Source of the DNA: Rubrivirga marina
GTDB lineage: Bacteria > Bacteroidota > Rhodothermia > Rhodothermales > Rubricoccaceae
DNA length: 64,000 bases
Assembly (NCBI RefSeq): GCF_002283365.1
Contig: NZ_MQWD01000001.1
Span: 3,195,749 to 3,259,748 of the forward strand
Direction of reading: 5' to 3'
Shown: positions 7,584 through 16,411 of the stretch, in pieces
How the letters are laid out: each line of letters begins with the position of its first letter
Numbering within the stretch: the first letter of the stretch is position 1
Notes under the pieces: model-generated
Told to the model about the DNA's origin: nothing
What the model saw: only the letters and a program-made list of their open reading frames with translations
The model's database searches: none
Position numbers and translations under genes: made by a program

Positions 7584-8698
7584 CCGTCGCCGACGTCGTT
7601 TCGACCCTCCACGCCTGGGCCCCGCCCGGCCAGAAAGCCGACTTCGACCGCGTTGGGCTCCAGGTCGGCGACCCGGCCGCCTACGTAGATCGGGTCCTCG
7701 TCGCGCTCGACCTCACGCCGCAGGTCGTCGACGAGGCCGCCGAGGCGGGCGCGCAGCTCATCGTCACGCACCACCCGTTGCTGTTCAAGCCCGTCGGGCG
7801 CGTGACGGCCAACGACCCGGTGGGCTCGCTGGCGTGGCGGCTCGGCCGGGCCGGCATCAGCTACGTCGCGATCCACACGAACCTCGACGCGGCACGTGGC
7901 GGCGTGTCGTTCGCCCTCGCAGAGCAACTCGGGATCCGAGACTCTCAGATCCTGGCCCCACTCGACGGCGTGATGCGGAAGGTCGTCGTGTTCGCCCCGC
8001 GAGAGGCCGCCGACGCGGTTCGGCAGGCGCTGACGGAGGCCGGGGCCGGCGAGATCGGCGACTACCGCGCGTGCTCGTTCACGGGCGACGGGACGGGCCG
8101 CTTCCGTCCGGAGGCCGGCGCCTCCCCCCACCTCGGCATGGTCGGCGAGGACACCGAGGCGGACGAGGTGCGGATCGAGGCGGTCGTGCCCCAGTGGGCC
8201 GTCGGTGCTGTCCGGCGTGCCGTGGCGGCGGCGCACCCCTACGAGGAGCCCGCGCTCGACATCTACCCGTTGGAGGGCCGCGCGACGCGGCAGGGCTACG
8301 GCGTGGTCGGCCGCCTCGACGCGCCCGAGCGCCTCCCCGCGTTCCTCGCCCGCGTCCGCGACGCGCTCGGCGCCGGAGCGCTCCGCTATGTCGGCGACGA
8401 CGACCAGACGGTCGAACGCGTGGCCGTCTGTGGCGGCGCCGGCCTGTCCTTCCTCCCCGCCGCCCTCGCGGCCGGCGCCGACGCCTACGTCACGGCCGAC
8501 GTGACCTACCACCGCTTTTTCGAAGCACTCGACACCGAGGGGCGTCCGAGAATGGCGCTCGTCGACGCCGGCCACTACGAGACCGAGGCGATCACCGAAC
8601 GGCTGATCGCCGACCGGCTCCGCGCCGAGCACCCCGAGTTGGCGGTCGACGTCACGGCGACGCGGACGTCGCCGATGCGGACGTTCACGGGGGCGTAA
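7580..8698 (+). CDS. Nif3-like dinuclear metal-centre protein (YqfO type, with insert domain)
   Basis: A 372-aa NIF3/DUF34 protein. The metal-binding motifs are all present: THHPLLFKP (about residue 58), HTNLDAARGGV (about residue 97) and the C-terminal DAGHYETE. The middle section (about residues 130-245) is the extra PII/CutA-like domain found in the long YqfO branch. The family forms hexameric toroids with two metals per subunit. Its role is still debated (GTP cyclohydrolase-like or metal chaperone). ATG 7580 overlaps the transporter stop. A spacer of 80 bp follows before the coiled-coil gene. Confidence 0.93.
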   Translation: MTVADVVSTLHAWAPPGQKADFDRVGLQVGDPAAYVDRVLVALDLTPQVVDEAAEAGAQLIVTHHPLLFKPVGRVTANDPVGSLAWRLGRAGISYVAIHTNLDAARGGVSFALAEQLGIRDSQILAPLDGVMRKVVVFAPREAADAVRQALTEAGAGEIGDYRACSFTGDGTGRFRPEAGASPHLGMVGEDTEADEVRIEAVVPQWAVGAVRRAVAAAHPYEEPALDIYPLEGRATRQGYGVVGRLDAPERLPAFLARVRDALGAGALRYVGDDDQTVERVAVCGGAGLSFLPAALAAGADAYVTADVTYHRFFEALDTEGRPRMALVDAGHYETEAITERLIADRLRAEHPELAVDVTATRTSPMRTFTGA

Positions 8699-8778
8699 CG
8701 CCCACAATTCGCCTCCCTCTCAAAACCGGGCGCCCGTTGGGGAGGTACCCTACCGGACTCCCAACGCGCACGCACCTC

Positions 8779-9528
8779 ATGGCGACCGACACCACGACGA
8801 TCGAGGACCAGCTCCGAGCCCTCGTCCGTCTCCAGATCATCGACACCAAGATCGACCAGCTCACGAAGCTCCGGGGCGACCTCCCCGAGGAGATCCAGGA
8901 CCTGGAGGACGAGCGGGCGGGCCTCAACACGCGCCTCAATAAGATCGACCAGGACAAGAAGGAGGCCGAGGTCCAGAAGAAGAAGCTGAAGCTCGACATC
9001 GCCGAGAGCGAGGGGCTGATCCGGAAGTACGAGGAGCAGCAGCTCCAGGTGCGCAACAACCGCGAGTACGACGCGCTCACGAAGGAGATCGAGGCCCACC
9101 GCCAGCGGATCCAGACGGCCTACGAGGAGATCGAGCGGTACGACAACCTCGACGAGAACACGGCCGAGACGGTCGAGGGCGCCGACGACACGCTGAAGGA
9201 GCTCGAGGCGCGGATCGCGGAGAAGCGCGTGGAGCTCGACCGGGTGGTCGAGGAGACGAAGACCGAGCAGGACCAGTACGAGGAGCAGCGCGCCGAGGCC
9301 GCCGAGGCCATCGACGAGCGCTACCTCCGCGCCTACGAGCGGCTCCGGACGCGCGTCCGCGACGGCCGCGCCGTGGTCCCGATCGAGCGCGGCGCCGCCG
9401 CCGGGTTCATGATCCCGCCGCAGCGCCAGGTCGAGGTCCGCCAGCGGGACCGGATCATCGTCTCGGAGCACGACGGGCGGATCGTGGTCGATGAGGCGCT
9501 CTTCGACGAGGTCTCCGCCGAGGCCTAA
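8779..9528 (+). CDS. Coiled-coil protein of the CdsZ/zinc-ribbon family, zinc cysteines lost
   Basis: A 249-aa protein with a long antiparallel coiled coil (residues about 8-195, including VRNNREYDALTKEIE). It ends in the position and sequence context of the family's C4 zinc ribbon (FMIPPQRQVEVRQRDRIIV at 210-228). In the family the ribbon carries CGGCF and CEHCGR. Here the four cysteines are A206, G209, S229 and D232, so zinc cannot be held, yet the flanking residues are conserved. Related proteins are proposed to act on ribosomes and translation. There is a 42-nt terminator after it. Start ATG 8779 precedes the coiled coil by a few residues. Confidence 0.88.
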   Translation: MATDTTTIEDQLRALVRLQIIDTKIDQLTKLRGDLPEEIQDLEDERAGLNTRLNKIDQDKKEAEVQKKKLKLDIAESEGLIRKYEEQQLQVRNNREYDALTKEIEAHRQRIQTAYEEIERYDNLDENTAETVEGADDTLKELEARIAEKRVELDRVVEETKTEQDQYEEQRAEAAEAIDERYLRAYERLRTRVRDGRAVVPIERGAAAGFMIPPQRQVEVRQRDRIIVSEHDGRIVVDEALFDEVSAEA

Positions 9529-9535
9529 CCCCCTC

Positions 9536-9553
9536 CGCCTCGACGCCGAGGCG
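9536..9553. repeat. CGCCTCG-ACGC-CGAGGCG palindrome
   Basis: A 7-bp stem with a 4-nt loop lying 8 bp after the stop of the coiled-coil gene. It belongs to the dispersed gene-end palindrome family and is followed 20 bp later by a stronger terminator hairpin. Confidence 0.55.
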
Positions 9554-9572
9554 AGCGAACTCACGAGATCCC

Positions 9573-9614
9573 CGAGCGGGCGCTGGCGCGAAGGCCGGCG
9601 CCCGCTCGTTTCTT
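9573..9614 (+). terminator. Rho-independent-like terminator after the coiled-coil gene
   Basis: The arms CGAGCGGGCGC and GCGCCCGCTCG form an 11-bp stem (with further pairing of the inner CTGGC/CCGGCG part). The run GTTTCTTAG follows. It separates the protein gene from rnpB. Confidence 0.65.
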
Positions 9615-9616
9615 AG

Positions 9617-10050
<434 letters not shown>

Positions 10051-10056
10051 TCGGCA

Positions 10057-10090
10057 CGAAGCCTCGCCTCCGGGCGGGGCTTCGTCGTTC
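10057..10090 (+). terminator. Terminator hairpin after rnpB
   Basis: CGAAGCCTCGCC and GGCGGGGCTTCG form a near-perfect stem with a TCCG-type loop just after the P1 stem of rnpB, followed by TCGTTCC. The T-tract is weak but the position and stem fit a terminator. Confidence 0.6.
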
Positions 10091-10144
10091 CAGGCCTGTC
10101 CCTTCCGAGCCCGAGGTCGCCAGCCTCGTCGGTCGAGCGGACAC

Positions 10145-10176
10145 AAAAAAGCCGCCCGGCGTGTCTGCCGGGCGGC
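10145..10176 (-). terminator. Rho-independent terminator of secG
   Basis: On the minus strand a 10-bp perfect stem (GCCGCCCGGC with GCCGGGCGGC) is followed by six T residues (plus-strand A-run 10145-10150). It lies 20 bp beyond the secG stop. It is the clearest intrinsic terminator in the window. Confidence 0.9.
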
Positions 10177-10196
10177 TTCGGTCGGGAACGCGGAGG

Positions 10197-10577
10197 CTAC
10201 TCCTGCGTCGGCGGGACGTCGGGGGCCGTCGGCGTGGCCGGGTTCGCCGTCGGGAGCTCGCCGCCCTGGGCCGGGGCCTCGATCGGCGCCGGGGCCGCCG
10301 AGGGGAGCTCGCCCGCCCGCTCCTGAAGGATCGACCCGCCGCCGCCCGCTCGCGGGATGAAGAACGTCGTGATGAGGCAGAGCGCGAGGAAGGTCCAGCC
10401 GAGCGACCACGTGGCCTTCTCGAGGAAGTCGGGCGCCTGCCGCGCGCCGAGGATCTGGGTCGTCTGGCCGCCGCTGGCGATACCGGCGAGCCCGCCGCCC
10501 TTGCCGCTCTGCAGCAGGACGGTGATGCCCATCAGGATGGCGATGATGAGGATCAGGACGATCAGGAAGTAGAACAC
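10197..10577 (-). CDS. secG: Preprotein translocase subunit SecG
   Basis: A 126-aa SecG with its two membrane helices (FYFLIVLILIIAILMGITVL and SLGWTFLALCLITTFFI). The conserved LLQSGKGGGLAG loop and the LGARQAPDFLEKATW segment lie between them. SecG assists SecYEG in protein export. The C-terminal 40 residues form an Ala/Pro-rich tail, common in this phylum. The start is GTG at 10577, placing the first helix at residue 2. A TAGTTTGG promoter-like box lies 31 nt upstream and a strong terminator follows, so it appears to be a single-gene unit. Confidence 0.95.
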   Translation of the reverse strand: MFYFLIVLILIIAILMGITVLLQSGKGGGLAGIASGGQTTQILGARQAPDFLEKATWSLGWTFLALCLITTFFIPRAGGGGSILQERAGELPSAAPAPIEAPAQGGELPTANPATPTAPDVPPTQE

Positions 10578-10608
10578 GGCGTCGGTCGCGTGTGGAGGGT
10601 CGGAACGG

Positions 10609-10616
10609 CCAAACTA
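10609..10616 (-). promoter_or_regulatory. Putative -7 box TAGTTTGG upstream of secG
   Basis: On the minus strand CTAGTTTGGCCG contains TAGTTTGG, one of the better matches to TAnnTTTG in the window, 31 nt before the secG GTG. The same octamer precedes the TerB-like gene (41382-41389). No -33 TTTG is obvious. Confidence 0.45.
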
Positions 10617-10680
10617 GCGCCCTGCACCGGGGCCGCCCACGCCGACGCCGCCCAACTCCTGTGAAGACGGCGTCACCCCT

Positions 10681-10702
10681 CCCGCCTCGGCGCCGAGGCG
10701 GG
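10681..10702. repeat. Perfect 22-nt palindrome CCCGCCTCGGC/GCCGAGGCGGG
   Basis: Two 11-nt arms (CCCGCCTCGGC and GCCGAGGCGGG) abut with no loop. It starts one base past the Nudix gene's stop on the minus strand. An identical 22-nt copy lies at 40614-40635, after the DUF2911 gene. It may act as a 3'-end hairpin or as a protein-binding site. Confidence 0.8.
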
Positions 10703-10703
10703 C

Positions 10704-11255
10704 TCAGTCGAGATCCCGCGCGTCGACCACAGCGGCCGCCAGGAGGAGCGCCACGCACGACTTGGCGTCCTCGATCTCGCCCCGCCGCGCCATCGCGGCG
10801 GCTTCGGCGAACGGCATCCGAAACGGCTCGACGAACTCGTCGTCGTCGACGTGCTCCTCCGTTCGCGACAGGCCCTCGGCGAGGAACAGGTGGATCGTCT
10901 CGTCGGAATAGCCGATCGCGGGGAACGTCTGCCCGAGGCGGGTCCACGCGGCGGCCTCGACGCCCGCCTCCTCCGCCAGCTCGCGCTTCGCCACGTCCAG
11001 CGCTTCCTCACCGTCGGAGTCGAACTTCCCGGCGGGGACCTCCCAGAACTCGCGCCCCGGGCCGAACCGGTACTGCCGCAGCAGGATCACCCGGCCCTCG
11101 TCGTCGATCGGCACGACGGCCGAGGCGCCCGGGTGTTTGATCCACTCTCGGCCGGAGGTCTCGCCGTTCGGCAGGCGGACCTCGTCTCGGCGGACGTCCA
11201 GCAGGACGCCGTCGTAGACCTGTTCGGAGCGGAGCGAGCGTTCGGTGAGGTCCAT
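10704..11255 (-). CDS. Nudix hydrolase, ADP-ribose pyrophosphatase-like
   Basis: A 183-aa Nudix enzyme. The Nudix box runs from GKFDSDGEEALDVAKRELAE to EAGV (GX5EX7REXXEEXGX pattern, about residues 75-98), with the divalent-metal glutamates RELAEEAG in place. The upstream WEVPAG and the downstream proline spacing (TFPAIGYSDE) point to the ADP-ribose or nucleoside-diphosphate-sugar branch. It starts one base after the stop of the flavoenzyme gene, suggesting a two-gene operon that might link to NAD or CoA redox housekeeping. The substrate is not certain. Confidence 0.9.
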   Translation of the reverse strand: MDLTERSLRSEQVYDGVLLDVRRDEVRLPNGETSGREWIKHPGASAVVPIDDEGRVILLRQYRFGPGREFWEVPAGKFDSDGEEALDVAKRELAEEAGVEAAAWTRLGQTFPAIGYSDETIHLFLAEGLSRTEEHVDDDEFVEPFRMPFAEAAAMARRGEIEDAKSCVALLLAAAVVDARDLD

Positions 11256-11256
11256 G

Positions 11257-12615
11257 CTAGAGCGAGCGGAGCGCCCGGCTGGCGGCGACTTTCAGGGGGT
11301 CGACGGCCGGCGCGACGGGGGGGTTGTAGACGAGGTCGAGGTCTTCGGCCAGCTCGCGGACGGTGCTGCCGCGGATGACGAGCGGGACGAGGACGTTGGC
11401 CCGGAGCGCGGCGCCCTCGGCCCCGACGACCTGGCCGCCGAGGATCCGGCCGGTCCGCCGCTCGACCACGAGGCGGACGTCGATGGGCGAGGCGCCCGGG
11501 AAGGCCTTCGTCCGGCTCACGTGCCGGATGTCGGTCGCGAACGCGTCGAGGCCGGCGCCTTTCGCGCGCTGCATCGACAGACCGACCGACCCGACCTCGA
11601 CGCCGAACGCGCGGACGGCAACGGCGCCCGCGAACGGCCGGAATCGGTCGCTGCCGGGTTTCGCCACGTTGCGCGCCGCGACACGTGCGGTCCGCCGCGC
11701 CGTGGTGGCGAGGGGCCAGAGGACGCGGCGGCCGTCGGGGGCGCGGGGAATCTGGACGAGGTCGCCGCAGGCCCAGACGTGGCGGTGCGACGTCCGCATC
11801 TCGTCGTCGACCGTCACGCCGCCCATGTCGCCGAGCCGGAGGCCGGCCGCCTCGGCGAGCTCGGCGCGAGGCTCGACGCCGACCGACACGATCAGCATCT
11901 GGCACCCGACGATCTCGCCGCGGTCGGTGCGCACGGCGCGGACGCGGCCCCGGTCGTCGGTCAGCACCTCAGTCGCACGCTCCGGCCGAACGAGCACGCC
12001 GGCCCCGCGGACGGCTCGGTCCATGAGGTCACTCGCCTCGCACGCGACGGCGCCCCCAAGCACGCGGCCCTTCGGGTCGAGGATCGTCGCCCGGAGGCCG
12101 CGCTCGCGCATCGCCTCCGCCATCTCCAGCCCGATGTAGCCGCCCCCCGCGACCACGACGTGGCGGACGTCCTCGGTGTCGAGCCACCGTCGGATCTGCT
12201 CGGTGTCGACGAGGTCGCGGACCGTGAACACGCCTGCGGCCTCCTCCCCGTCGACGCCGAGGCGGCGGGCCCGGGCGCCGGTCGCGAGGACGAACCGGTC
12301 GAACGCCTCCTCCCTCGTGGACCCGAAGTCGAGCGCCTCGACCGTCAGCCGGCCGCGCGCGGGGTCAAGCGCGGTCACGCGGTGGCGGATGCGGACCTCG
12401 ACCCCGCGCGTCCGCTCCATCTCCGCGGGCGAGACGACGACCAGGTCCACCGACGGGTCGATGACCCCGCCGATGAGGTACGGCATCTCGCAGGTCCCGA
12501 CTGAGATGTTCGGCCCCTCCTCGAACAGGACGACCTCGGCGTCGGGTGCTCGGCGCTTGGCCTCGGCGGCGGCGGCCGGGCCCGCGGCGAGGCCTCCGAT
12601 GATGGCGATCCGCAT
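11257..12615 (-). CDS. FAD-dependent NAD(P)-disulfide oxidoreductase, CoA-disulfide reductase-like
   Basis: A 452-aa flavoprotein with an N-terminal FAD Rossmann motif (MRIAIIGGLAAGPAAA), a single redox cysteine at 42 in GTCEMPYLIGG, a central NAD(P)-binding motif (VVVAGGGYIGLEMAEA), and the C-terminal dimerisation domain. The one-cysteine CxxPY pattern places it in the CoA-disulfide reductase / NADH oxidase / persulfide reductase family. The usual CGLPYY is CEMPYL here. It may reduce CoA disulfide or persulfides. It is followed immediately by the Nudix gene (1 bp apart). Confidence 0.9.
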   Translation of the reverse strand: MRIAIIGGLAAGPAAAAEAKRRAPDAEVVLFEEGPNISVGTCEMPYLIGGVIDPSVDLVVVSPAEMERTRGVEVRIRHRVTALDPARGRLTVEALDFGSTREEAFDRFVLATGARARRLGVDGEEAAGVFTVRDLVDTEQIRRWLDTEDVRHVVVAGGGYIGLEMAEAMRERGLRATILDPKGRVLGGAVACEASDLMDRAVRGAGVLVRPERATEVLTDDRGRVRAVRTDRGEIVGCQMLIVSVGVEPRAELAEAAGLRLGDMGGVTVDDEMRTSHRHVWACGDLVQIPRAPDGRRVLWPLATTARRTARVAARNVAKPGSDRFRPFAGAVAVRAFGVEVGSVGLSMQRAKGAGLDAFATDIRHVSRTKAFPGASPIDVRLVVERRTGRILGGQVVGAEGAALRANVLVPLVIRGSTVRELAEDLDLVYNPPVAPAVDPLKVAASRALRSL

Positions 12616-12738
12616 GGCTACCGCGGCTCGGGCCAGCGCACGCGTCGTCGGCAGGCGGGTCGTCTCGTCATGCGGTCGGTCCAGGGGGCGGGAGGTCCCG
12701 CGTGGGACCCGTCGGGCGGTGGCGGGTTTCGTCGGGGC

Positions 12739-13128
12739 TCAGGCCGAGGCCGGATCGAAGGCCTCGCCCCGCTCCTGGCTCTCGACGTCGAACGTCCGGT
12801 AGTCACACGTCAACTCCTCTCCCGCCGCGATGTCGCGGTTGGCGACGGTCTGCCCGTCGGGCTCGTCGCAGTTCGGGTGGTCGGAGTGGTTCATGAACTT
12901 GGCCGTGTCGCCGCAGAGGACGTAGCGGCCGTCGACGTCGAGGTAGGTCCAGGCGCGGAGCCTCGACTGGTACGGCTCCGGGAACGCCGCGAGGTCGTCC
13001 GCCTCGATGCGCCAGTCGACGCCCTCGGTGAACTCCCACAGGACGGTGCCAGCCGGGATCGGGTCGACGGCGAACACGCCCGTGCCGTGGATGGCGCTGG
13101 GCTTGAGCTGGGTTGGAATCAGAAACAT
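12739..13128 (-). CDS. SET-domain protein (putative lysine methyltransferase)
   Basis: A 129-aa protein that is almost only a SET domain. It has the N-terminal IHGTGVFAVDPIPAGT, the cofactor-binding FMNHSDHPNC (NHS motif, about residue 79), and the closing EELTCDYRTFD with the catalytic-type tyrosine. SET proteins transfer methyl groups from SAM to lysines. Bacterial stand-alone forms often have unknown targets. One possible target is a histone-like protein such as the Hc1-like gene at 31434, but nothing here links them. The start ATG 13128 matches the domain edge. Confidence 0.88.
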   Translation of the reverse strand: MFLIPTQLKPSAIHGTGVFAVDPIPAGTVLWEFTEGVDWRIEADDLAAFPEPYQSRLRAWTYLDVDGRYVLCGDTAKFMNHSDHPNCDEPDGQTVANRDIAAGEELTCDYRTFDVESQERGEAFDPASA

Positions 13129-13193
13129 GGTGGGGTGAGGAAAGGCGGCGGAACGTACTGCGCGCCAGCCGGCCGGCCCGCCCCGGCGACGCC

Positions 13194-14183
13194 CTATTTC
13201 GAGGCCCCCTCGGACCGCTCCAAGACGTACTGAAAAATGAGCGGGGCGACGATCGTGGCGTCGCTCTCGATGAGGAACCGCGGGGTGTCCTCCGCCAGCT
13301 TGCCCCAGGTGATCTTCTCGTTCGGGACCGCGCCGGAGTACGAGCCGTAGCTCGTGGTCGAGTCGGAGATCTGGGCGAAGTAGCTCCACAGCGGCGTCCG
13401 CCGGTCCATGTCCTGCTCCAGCATCGGGACGACGCAGATCGGGAAGTCGCCCGCGATGCCGCCCCCGATCTGGAAGAACCCGATGCCCGGTCCGTCACTG
13501 TTGTCCGTGTACCAGTCGGCGAGCCACGTCATGAACTCGATCCCGTGCTTGACGAGGTGAGGGCTCGACACGTCGCCCTGGAGCACGTGCGCGGCGAAGA
13601 TGTTGCCCGTCGTCGAGTCCTCCCAGCCCGGCGTGACGATGGGCAGGTCGCGCTCGGCGGCGGCCGCGAGCCACGAGTCCTCGGGGTCGATCTGGTAGTG
13701 CTCCTCCAGGCGGCCGGACCGGAGGATCCGGTAGAGCACCTGGTGCGGGAAGAGGCGCTCGCCCTCGGCCTCCATCCGCCGCCACTCGTCGAGGAGCGCG
13801 TCTTCGAGACGCCGGAACGCCTCCTCCTCGGGGATGCACGTGTCCGTCACGCGGTTCATGCCCCGCTCGAGGAGGGCCTGCTCGTCGGCCGGCGTGAGGT
13901 CGCGCCAGTTCGGGATCCGCTCGTAGTGGTCGTGCGCCACGAGGTTGAACAGGTCCTCTTCGAGGTTGGCGCCCGTGCACGAGATGATGTCGACGTGGCC
14001 CCGTCGGATCATCTCGGCGAGCGACAGGCCCAGCTCGGCCGTGCTCATGGCGCCCGCGAGGGCGACGAGCATCTTGCCCCCGCCGTCGACGTGGGCCCGG
14101 TACCCCTCGGCGGCGTCGACGAGCGCGGCGGCGTTGAAGTGGCGGTAGTGGTGGCGGACGAAGTCCGAGATCGGGCGGCTCAT
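13194..14183 (-). CDS. Deoxyhypusine synthase-like enzyme (probable homospermidine or related polyamine synthase)
   Basis: A 329-aa protein of the deoxyhypusine synthase family, which transfers an aminobutyl group from spermidine via NAD and a lysine imine. The catalytic lysine is visible as K295 in ITWGK, and NAD/ligand segments include GAMSTAELG, ISCTGANLEED and TPGWEDSTTGN. Bacteria lack eIF5A, the normal substrate, so the bacterial members must do something else. Its divergent neighbours encode the complete arginine-to-putrescine route, making putrescine a likely acceptor and homospermidine or spermidine the likely product (inference). ATG 14183 was chosen over the shadow extension to 14276. 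Confidence 0.9.
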   Translation of the reverse strand: MSRPISDFVRHHYRHFNAAALVDAAEGYRAHVDGGGKMLVALAGAMSTAELGLSLAEMIRRGHVDIISCTGANLEEDLFNLVAHDHYERIPNWRDLTPADEQALLERGMNRVTDTCIPEEEAFRRLEDALLDEWRRMEAEGERLFPHQVLYRILRSGRLEEHYQIDPEDSWLAAAAERDLPIVTPGWEDSTTGNIFAAHVLQGDVSSPHLVKHGIEFMTWLADWYTDNSDGPGIGFFQIGGGIAGDFPICVVPMLEQDMDRRTPLWSYFAQISDSTTSYGSYSGAVPNEKITWGKLAEDTPRFLIESDATIVAPLIFQYVLERSEGASK

Positions 14184-14359
14184 AGGGAGGGGTGCGGGAC
14201 CGTGCGAGGACTTGCCCGGGTGCCGACTCGTTCCGCCTCGGGCCCGAGGCGGGCGTGCGCGCGGCGGGATTCCCACAGACTTGGGCGCCGCGAAGGGCCG
14301 CGGGCGGGACCTTCCGCGCCTCCGATTCGTCGGCCCTTTTGCACGCCGTCCCCCACCCT
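14184..14359. promoter_or_regulatory. Divergent regulatory region between the DHS-like gene and speA, with a 20-nt palindrome
   Basis: This 176-bp spacer must hold the promoters of both polyamine transcription units. It contains a perfect palindrome at 14233-14252 (CCGCCTCGGG followed directly by CCCGAGGCGG). Unlike most copies of this element it lies between two starts instead of after a stop, so it could be an operator. A CCTTTTGC box lies at about 14335, 25 nt before the speA GTG. No riboswitch fold was recognised. Confidence 0.45.
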
Positions 14360-16351
14360 GTGTCCGACCTCGCCCCCTCCCCCCTCTCCGACGCCGTCGA
14401 GGACCTCGACGCCCCCGACGCCTGGACGCCGGCCGACGCCGAGGCGCTGTATCACATGCCGGCCTGGGGCGAGGGCTTCTTCGGCGTCAACGACGACGGG
14501 AACGTCTGCGCCCGCCCCGACGCCGCGCGCGACGGCCACATCGACCTCGCGGCCGTCGTCGACGAAGTCGTCGCGGGCGGGCTCCCGCTCCCGGCCGTCA
14601 TCCGCTTCCAGGACATCCTCGCGGCGCGCGTCCAGGCGCTGAACGCCGCGTTCCGACAGGCCGCCGAGGACGCCGAGTACGGCGGCGGCTACACGTCGGT
14701 CTACCCGGTCAAGGTGAACCAGCTCCGCGAGGTGGTCGACGAGATCGTCGAGGCGGGGCGGCCGTTCGGGAGCGGGATCGAGTGCGGCTCCAAGGCCGAG
14801 CTCGTCGCGACGCTCCCGCGGCTGGAGTCCGACGACATGCTGTGCCTCGTCAACGGCTACAAGGACGCGGCGATGCTCCGCCTCATCCTGACCTTCCAGC
14901 GACTCGGCCGAAAGGTGCTGCCGATCGTCGAGAAGGCGTCCGAGTTCGAGCAGATCTTGAAGCTCTCGGACGACGCGGGGCAGGCGCCGGCGTTCGGCGT
15001 CCGCGTCAAGCTGGCGGCCGTCGCGCCGGGGCCGTGGACGAAGTCGGGCGGGAGCCTCTCGAAGTTCGGCGTGAGCTTGCCCGAGTTGGTGGCGCTCGCG
15101 GACCGCCTGATCGAGGAGGGGCGGCCGGAGGCGCTCCGGCTCCTCCACTTCCACCTCGGCAGCCAGATCGGCGACGTCGCGGCCCTCAAGCACGCAGTCC
15201 GCGAGATCGCCCGCGTCTACGCCGGGCTCGTCCGGCGCGGGCTGACGCCCGAGTACCTCGACGTCGGCGGCGGGCTCGGCGTCAACTACGACGCGCTCCC
15301 GCTCGGCGCCGGCGCCGGCGGCGTCGACTACTCCGTCCAGGAGTATGCCAACGCCGTCGTCTACGCCGCCAAAGAGGTGTGCGACGCCGAGGGCGTGCCC
15401 GAGCCCCGCCTCGTGACCGAGAACGGCCGCGCCGTGACGGCCCACCACTCCGTCCTCGTGGTCGACGTCCTCGGCGCGACGCGCAAGCCGGACGTGGCCG
15501 ACGACTTCGAGCTCCCGAAGGGCGCCCACCCGGTCGCAGGCGAGCTCGACGCGCTCCGCGAGACGGCGGCCTCGGCACGCGGATTGGGCGAGCTGCTGGA
15601 GGTGCTCCACGACGCGAACGAGTCGCGCGAGAAGGCCCACGCCCTCTTCCAGTACGGCTACCTCGACCTCGACGCCGCCGCCCTCGCTGAGCGCCTCTAC
15701 TGGGCCGTCTGCCGCCTCATCCACGAGCGCGTCGAGGCGGCCGGACCGGAGTGGGCGCCGCCCGAGCTCGACGCCCTCGGCGACGCCCTCGCCGACCAGC
15801 TCCTGTGCGACTTCTCGGTGTTCCAGTCGCTCATGGACCACTGGGCCCTCGGCCAGCGCTTCCCCATCATGCCCATCGCCGGGCTCGACCAGGAACCCAC
15901 GCGCCGCGCCCGACTCGTCGACATCACGTGCGACTCGGACGGCGAGATCGCCAAGTTCGTCGCGCCGGAGGGCGCGCGACGCGCGCTCGAAGTCCACGAC
16001 CTCCCGACCGGTCCGCCGGACGAGCCGTACCGCCTCGGCGTGTTTCTGGTGGGGGCGTATCAGGACATCCTCGGCGACGCGCACAACCTGTTCGGTGGGG
16101 TCAGTGAGGCGCACGTGTACCTCGACGAGGACGAGCCCTCGGGCTACTACGTCGAGGAAACGATCCGCGGGACGACCGTCGAGGAGATGCTGGCGCGGGT
16201 CCAGTACTTCCCGTCCGACCTCCAGGCGCGCGTCCAGACGCTCCTCCGCGAGAAGGCCCGCGCGGGCGTGGTCCGCCCGAAGGAGGCCCAGGCCATCCTC
16301 GCCGACTACCGCGCGTTCTTCCCCCAGACGACGTACCTCGACCCGACGTGA
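14360..16351 (+). CDS. speA: Biosynthetic arginine decarboxylase
   Basis: A 663-aa PLP enzyme that converts arginine to agmatine. The length matches SpeA (about 630-660 aa). The PLP lysine is K118 in YPVKVNQ; GSGIECGSKAEL, HFHLGSQIGD and the C-terminal catalytic region with CDSDGEI are all present. The GTG at 14360 gives the usual start (VSDLAPSPLSD) before the conserved WGEGFFGVNDDGN block. The frame is open back to 14192, but that extension is Arg/Ala spacer. It is the first gene of speA-aguB-aguA and diverges from the DHS-like gene. Confidence 0.96.
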   Translation: MSDLAPSPLSDAVEDLDAPDAWTPADAEALYHMPAWGEGFFGVNDDGNVCARPDAARDGHIDLAAVVDEVVAGGLPLPAVIRFQDILAARVQALNAAFRQAAEDAEYGGGYTSVYPVKVNQLREVVDEIVEAGRPFGSGIECGSKAELVATLPRLESDDMLCLVNGYKDAAMLRLILTFQRLGRKVLPIVEKASEFEQILKLSDDAGQAPAFGVRVKLAAVAPGPWTKSGGSLSKFGVSLPELVALADRLIEEGRPEALRLLHFHLGSQIGDVAALKHAVREIARVYAGLVRRGLTPEYLDVGGGLGVNYDALPLGAGAGGVDYSVQEYANAVVYAAKEVCDAEGVPEPRLVTENGRAVTAHHSVLVVDVLGATRKPDVADDFELPKGAHPVAGELDALRETAASARGLGELLEVLHDANESREKAHALFQYGYLDLDAAALAERLYWAVCRLIHERVEAAGPEWAPPELDALGDALADQLLCDFSVFQSLMDHWALGQRFPIMPIAGLDQEPTRRARLVDITCDSDGEIAKFVAPEGARRALEVHDLPTGPPDEPYRLGVFLVGAYQDILGDAHNLFGGVSEAHVYLDEDEPSGYYVEETIRGTTVEEMLARVQYFPSDLQARVQTLLREKARAGVVRPKEAQAILADYRAFFPQTTYLDPT

Positions 16352-16411
16352 GCTCGGAGTCCAAGGGTTCTCCTGCCGAACCCGAGACGCCGAATCCCGA
16401 CCGCTGACCCC

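Noticed and set aside
8720-8760. Terminator or riboswitch between the Nif3 gene and the coiled-coil gene
   Set aside because: A CCTCCC...GGGGAGG stem with an inner CGGGCGCCCG is possible, but there is no T-run and the gap is only 80 bp. The signal is too weak to annotate.
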